NCBI RefSeq assembly: GCF_020881035.1
Contig: NZ_JAJITC010000005.1
Span: 248,001 to 312,000 of the forward strand
From: Paraburkholderia translucens
GTDB taxonomy: Bacteria > Pseudomonadota > Gammaproteobacteria > Burkholderiales > Burkholderiaceae
DNA: 64,000 bases
Direction of reading: 5' to 3'
Shown: positions 60,828 through 64,000 of the stretch, piece by piece
How the letters are laid out: each line of letters opens with the position of its first letter
How positions within the stretch are numbered: position 1 is the stretch's first letter
The notes under the pieces: model-generated
Told to the model about the DNA's origin: nothing
Databases searched by the model: none
Seen by the model: only the letters and a program-made list of their open reading frames with translations
Translations under genes and position numbers: made by a program

Positions 60828-62111
60828 TCAATTTCGATGTGCCCGAAACAGCGTACCTGCATGCCCACCCTCAGGCGTCACGTCACCGAGGGCGCTGCCG
60901 CGCGTCTCCGGCAGCATGAGCACTGACAGCACCACGATCGCGTAAGCCAGCCCCGCATCGATGCCGATGGCCGTTCCGAGCGGCATGTTCTCCGACATGT
61001 GGCCAACGAGCACCGGAAATCCTGCCGATACGACGCGGCCGAAGTTGTAGCAAAACCCGACGCCTGTGCCGCGAATGCCACGCGGATAGAGCTCGGTGAA
61101 CAGCGCGCCCATGCTCGCCGGAATGCCTGCCGCGAAGAAACCGAGCGGAAAGCCGAAGAACAGCATCGCAGCATTGCCGAGTGGCAGGAACAGGTAAGCG
61201 ACCACGGTCAGCACGCAGCAGACCGCAAACAGGAGGATGGTCCTGCGTCGCCCGATTCGGTCGAGCAATTGGGCGCTCGCGAGGCATCCGCAAAAGAACG
61301 CGACGATCACGACGGCGAGATAGCCCCCCGTGCCGAGCACGGACAGGTGGCGTTCGGTCTTCAGAAACGTCGGAAGCCAGGTCATCAGCGCGTAGTATCC
61401 GCCATGCGCGCCGACACCGAGCAATGCGCCAATGAGCGTCATGCGCAGTACTTGCGGAGCAAAGATGCCGACACCTGGTCCAGAAGTCGGCGCATCCTGT
61501 TGATGCGCTTCGCGCGCGAGCGGCACTGGTTCCTGCACGCCACGTCGAACATAGAGGATCAGGAGCGCCGGCACGATGCCGATTGCAAACATCGCGCGCC
61601 ACGCCGTCTCGCCCGGCAGCACCGAGAACATCAGCGCATAAAGCAGCACCGCCGCGCCCCAACCGACGGCCCATGCGCTTTGCACGCTGCCCATCGCCTT
61701 GCCGCGATGCTCGTTGCGAATCGTTTCCGCCATCAGAACGGCGCCAGCGGCCCACTCTCCGCCAAATCCGAAGCCCTGCAAGGTTTTCAGGAAGAGAAAC
61801 TGCGGATAATTCTGCGCGAATGCACAAAGAAACGTGAACACGGAGAAGAACGCGACCGTCCATTGCAGCGTCTTGACGCGCCCGAGCCGGTCGGACACCA
61901 TGCCCGCCACCCACCCGCCGAGCGCGGACGCAACCAGCGTGGCTCCGCTCACCAGCCCCGCTTGCGTGTGACTGATCGACCACTGCGCGACGATGGCCGG
62001 AATCACGAGGCTGAACATCTGCACATCGAGTGAATCGAGTGCCCATCCGCCGAAGCACGCCCAGAACGTACGTCGCTCACTGCCCGATATTTCGCCAAAC
62101 CACTTGAACAT
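60828..62111 (-). CDS. MFS transporter (aromatic acid:proton symporter type)
   Basis: A 427-residue 12-helix transporter: WACFGGWALDSLDVQMFSLV at the first helix, GMVSDRLGRVKTLQW, GFGFGGEWAAGAVLMAE, and AELYPRGIRGTG-like FTELYPRGIRGTGVGF. This DxxDVQ and GEWAAG pattern is that of the AAHS/sialate-type carriers, so a hydrophilic acid is the likely cargo. It is the first of two genes, followed by the amidohydrolase; the regulator at 62172 is on the same strand just upstream. Confidence 0.92.
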   Translation of the reverse strand: MFKWFGEISGSERRTFWACFGGWALDSLDVQMFSLVIPAIVAQWSISHTQAGLVSGATLVASALGGWVAGMVSDRLGRVKTLQWTVAFFSVFTFLCAFAQNYPQFLFLKTLQGFGFGGEWAAGAVLMAETIRNEHRGKAMGSVQSAWAVGWGAAVLLYALMFSVLPGETAWRAMFAIGIVPALLILYVRRGVQEPVPLAREAHQQDAPTSGPGVGIFAPQVLRMTLIGALLGVGAHGGYYALMTWLPTFLKTERHLSVLGTGGYLAVVIVAFFCGCLASAQLLDRIGRRRTILLFAVCCVLTVVAYLFLPLGNAAMLFFGFPLGFFAAGIPASMGALFTELYPRGIRGTGVGFCYNFGRVVSAGFPVLVGHMSENMPLGTAIGIDAGLAYAIVVLSVLMLPETRGSALGDVTPEGGHAGTLFRAHRN

Positions 62112-62171
62112 GGCTGTCTCCTGCGTTCGCGATCCGTTCGTGGGGATCGTCGTTTTGTTATAGGGCGAGCG

Positions 62172-62894
62172 TCAGCGGATCTCGGCCTGATAGATGAATT
62201 CGCTGGCGGGACCGCGCGAGCGCCGCCATTCGAGGGGCTGCCGGTCGTATCCGTACGCGAGCCGCTCGATCACCACGGCGGGCGTACCCGGCTCGATCTG
62301 CAGGAGCCGCGCGTGCTGCGGGCCGATCGCTTCCACGGTCAATGTTTCCGTCGCAGTGGCCACGACCTGGTTGCAGGTCGCCTCGTACACCGGGTACAGC
62401 AGGTCGCCGATCTCCGTCAGCTCGAGTTGCGCGAACGCGGCAAAGCGGACGTAGGGCAGCCATATCTCTTCGGCGAGCATCGGCACGCCGTCGATCAGAC
62501 GAAGACGCGACATCTGGATGACCCGGGCGCTACTCGATAGCTGCAATGTCGCGGCGACGGCGGACGGTGCATCGACGACATCGCGGCGCAGGATGCGGCT
62601 TTCGGGAATGCGCCGCTCGCCTTGTCGCGTCTGGAAACGGAAGAAACGGAACAGCGAGCTGTCAAAGGTGGCGCGGCGAACGAATGTCCCCCTGCCCTGA
62701 AAGCGCTCCAGCAAGCCCTCGGCGACGAGCAGATCCACCGCCTTGCGGACCGTGCCCACAGCCACGTCATAGCTCCTGGCGAGCGCCTGCTCGGTGGGAA
62801 TGGCTTCACCCGGCCGCCAGTGGCGGGCCGCGATCAAAGCCACCATTTCATCGCGCAGGCGCTGGTAGCGCGGTAGCCGGTCACTAGCTTGCAT
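62172..62894 (-). CDS. GntR-family regulator (HutC/UTRA type)
   Basis: A 240-residue regulator. Winged helix at 5-75 (RYQRLRDEMVALIAARHWRP, IPTEQALARSYDVAVGTVRK) and a UTRA ligand domain from about 95 (RVIQMSRLRLIDGVPMLAEE, TPAVVIERLAYGYDRQPLEW). It is divergent from the MFS gene at 63059 and about 60 bp upstream of the MFS/amidohydrolase pair. Twin CATATATATG sites sit 20 bp from each flanking start, its likely operators. Confidence 0.92.
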   Translation of the reverse strand: MQASDRLPRYQRLRDEMVALIAARHWRPGEAIPTEQALARSYDVAVGTVRKAVDLLVAEGLLERFQGRGTFVRRATFDSSLFRFFRFQTRQGERRIPESRILRRDVVDAPSAVAATLQLSSSARVIQMSRLRLIDGVPMLAEEIWLPYVRFAAFAQLELTEIGDLLYPVYEATCNQVVATATETLTVEAIGPQHARLLQIEPGTPAVVIERLAYGYDRQPLEWRRSRGPASEFIYQAEIR

Positions 62895-62913
62895 CTTCGC
62901 CTCCCCTCAGATT

Positions 62914-62923
62914 CATATATATG
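62914..62923. promoter_or_regulatory. operator 1, CATATATATG
   Basis: A palindromic decamer inside ATTCATATATATGATT, 20 bp upstream of the GntR gene. The same ATTCATATATATG core recurs in opposite orientation at 63029-63038, so both are probably bound by the GntR/UTRA protein; looping between them is possible (centres 115 bp apart). Confidence 0.65.
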
Positions 62924-63028
62924 ATTGCATGAGTTAGTGTCCCGTCGGCTTGGTAGTAACCCTAGAATGCCTAATCTACGTGGCATAACGGGTTAATACC
63001 CATTGCCGATCTAGGCAAGCCAAGCAAA

Positions 63029-63038
63029 CATATATATG
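63029..63038. promoter_or_regulatory. operator 2, CATATATATG
   Basis: Second copy of the palindrome, about 20 bp upstream of the start of the MFS gene. On the minus strand it reads ATTCATATATATG, matching operator 1. Confidence 0.65.
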
Positions 63039-63058
63039 AATTTAACCGGAGATTGTTT

Positions 63059-64000
63059 GTGAGCCCAACCCCGCCCACCGAGCAGGCCGTCGTGACGAAA
63101 ATCGCGTGGCGGCTTATGCCGCTTCTGATCGTGATGTTCCTGATCGCCTTCATCGATAGACAGAACGTCGGCTTCGCCAAGCTGCAGATGGTGCATGCGC
63201 TCGGGATGTCCGAAGCGTCGTATGGCTTGGGCGCTTCGCTCTTCTTCATCGGCTATCTGATGTTCGAAGTGCCGAGCACGCTCGCGCTGCATCGCTACGG
63301 CGCACGCCTGTGGCTCGCGCGAATCATGGTGACGTGGGGCGCCGTCACGGTGGCGATGGCCTTTACGCATTCGATGGGGCTCTTCTACGTGCTCCGGTTC
63401 GCACTGGGCGTTGCCGAAGCCGGCTTCTATCCTGGCGTGATCTTCTATCTGACGCTGTGGTTTCCGCAGAGCCATCGCACGCGCATGCTCGGCTTCTTCA
63501 CGCTCGGCAGTGCGCTTGCCAACATGCTTGGCTCGCTCGCGGGCGGTTTGCTGCTGTCGCTCGACGGCAACCTTGGTCTGGCAGGCTGGCAGTGGGTGTT
63601 CGTGGCGACGGGCGTGCCGGCTATCGTCATCGCGTTGATTGCGCTGCGCTATCTGCCGGAATCGCTCGAGCATGCGCCGTTTCTTTCCGGCGCCGAAAAG
63701 AACCTGATGGTGGCTGCGCTCAAGCGTGAAACGCCAGCCGAAGCCGTTTCCGAACACCCGTGGCGCGCGCTCGTCGACAAGCGCGTGCTGATGTTCGCGG
63801 GCGGCTACATGATGATGTCGACGTCGCTCTATGGCGTGACCTACTGGATGCCGACGCTTCTAAAGAGTAGCGGTGTCTCGCATTCAATGAATGGATTGCT
63901 CAACATGATCCCCTGGATGCTTTCCGCGCTGCTTCTGCTCTGGCTGCCCGCGAAGCTCAAGCGCGAAGGCGTCGTGCTCAAGGCGATGACGGCGGTGGCG
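63059..64000 (+). CDS. MFS transporter (ACS family), runs off the window
   Basis: At least 314 codons of an ACS-type transporter, open to the window end. GTG at 63059 has GGAGA upstream. It reads VSPTPPTEQAVVTKIAWRLM, then FLIAFIDRQNVGFAKLQM, FEVPSTLALHRYGARLWLAR, ALGVAEAGFYPGVIFYLTLW and WVFVATGVPAIVIALIALRY, as in phthalate/tartrate/glucarate-type carriers. A central loop (about 210-240) and helix 7 follow. Divergent from and likely regulated by the GntR/UTRA protein through the twin operators. Confidence 0.93.
   Translation, partial: MSPTPPTEQAVVTKIAWRLMPLLIVMFLIAFIDRQNVGFAKLQMVHALGMSEASYGLGASLFFIGYLMFEVPSTLALHRYGARLWLARIMVTWGAVTVAMAFTHSMGLFYVLRFALGVAEAGFYPGVIFYLTLWFPQSHRTRMLGFFTLGSALANMLGSLAGGLLLSLDGNLGLAGWQWVFVATGVPAIVIALIALRYLPESLEHAPFLSGAEKNLMVAALKRETPAEAVSEHPWRALVDKRVLMFAGGYMMMSTSLYGVTYWMPTLLKSSGVSHSMNGLLNMIPWMLSALLLLWLPAKLKREGVVLKAMTAVA

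Noticed and set aside
1..64000. CRISPR arrays, tRNA or rRNA genes, replication origin
   Set aside because: No regularly spaced repeats, no tRNA-like cloverleaf or rRNA sequence, and no parAB/repA genes were seen while reading the window.

Overview
The window is GC-rich, densely coded DNA, almost certainly from a Burkholderiales bacterium of the Paraburkholderia/Burkholderia/Caballeronia group. This rests on gene content (a DUF3331-like protein, a DUF4148-like lipoprotein, PHB metabolism genes, a hypoxia/universal-stress island, meta-cleavage catabolism) and codon usage, not on a database search. The many catabolic operons with their own regulators, together with a high load of broken genes, suggest a secondary replicon or accessory region. 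No rRNA, tRNA, CRISPR array or replication gene was seen.

Region by region. 1-9.4 kb: scattered single genes (DUF3331-like, OsmC, alpha/beta hydrolase, a ketopantoate-reductase-like gene plus cytochrome P450, an OmpR-type regulator, a universal stress protein, an ECF sigma factor) mixed with decayed ones: an epoxide hydrolase N-terminus, a truncated anti-sigma factor, an amidase lacking its centre. 9.4-11.8 kb: an SDR lacking two catalytic residues, then an IS3-family shell that encloses a Tlde1-like (DUF2778) effector and a probable immunity gene. 11.8-21.3 kb: a divergently controlled aromatic meta-cleavage operon (TetR, C-C hydrolase, extradiol dioxygenase, flavin monooxygenase, hydratase, broken acetaldehyde dehydrogenase, old yellow enzyme, OmpW-type porin, acyl-CoA ligase). 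21.5-35.4 kb: a polytopic membrane protein, a Tyr/Gly/His-rich lipoprotein, PHB depolymerase, SGNH hydrolase, isochorismatase-fold protein, chemoreceptor, a Phd antitoxin with a decayed PIN toxin, and a LysR/old-yellow-enzyme/FAD-oxidase locus. 35.6-37.2 kb: a stand-alone AhpF N-terminal domain followed by three small overlapping genes. 37.2-40.2 kb: AraC regulator, alpha/beta hydrolase and SDR.

41-47.4 kb is a low-oxygen/stress island: acetoacetyl-CoA reductase, four universal stress proteins, an FNR-type regulator with four conserved cysteines, a zinc alcohol dehydrogenase and small unknown proteins. FNR boxes (TTGAY-N4-RTCAA) lie in front of several of these genes, and another lies near the PHB depolymerase at 24.0 kb, so a local FNR regulon is likely.

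47.4-56.3 kb is a sugar-acid operon (zinc dehydrogenase, tagaturonate-reductase-like protein, MFS transporter, altronate dehydratase, two 2-hydroxyacid/FAD oxidases) with a divergent FadR-type GntR regulator. The chemistry fits L-galactonate to tagaturonate to altronate to 2-keto-3-deoxygluconate. 56.6-57.7 kb holds a second toxin/immunity-like pair. 57.8-64 kb carries a MASE1-PAS-GGDEF protein, an amidohydrolase with an MFS transporter, and a GntR/UTRA regulator divergent from an MFS transporter that runs off the window end, with twin CATATATATG operators between them.
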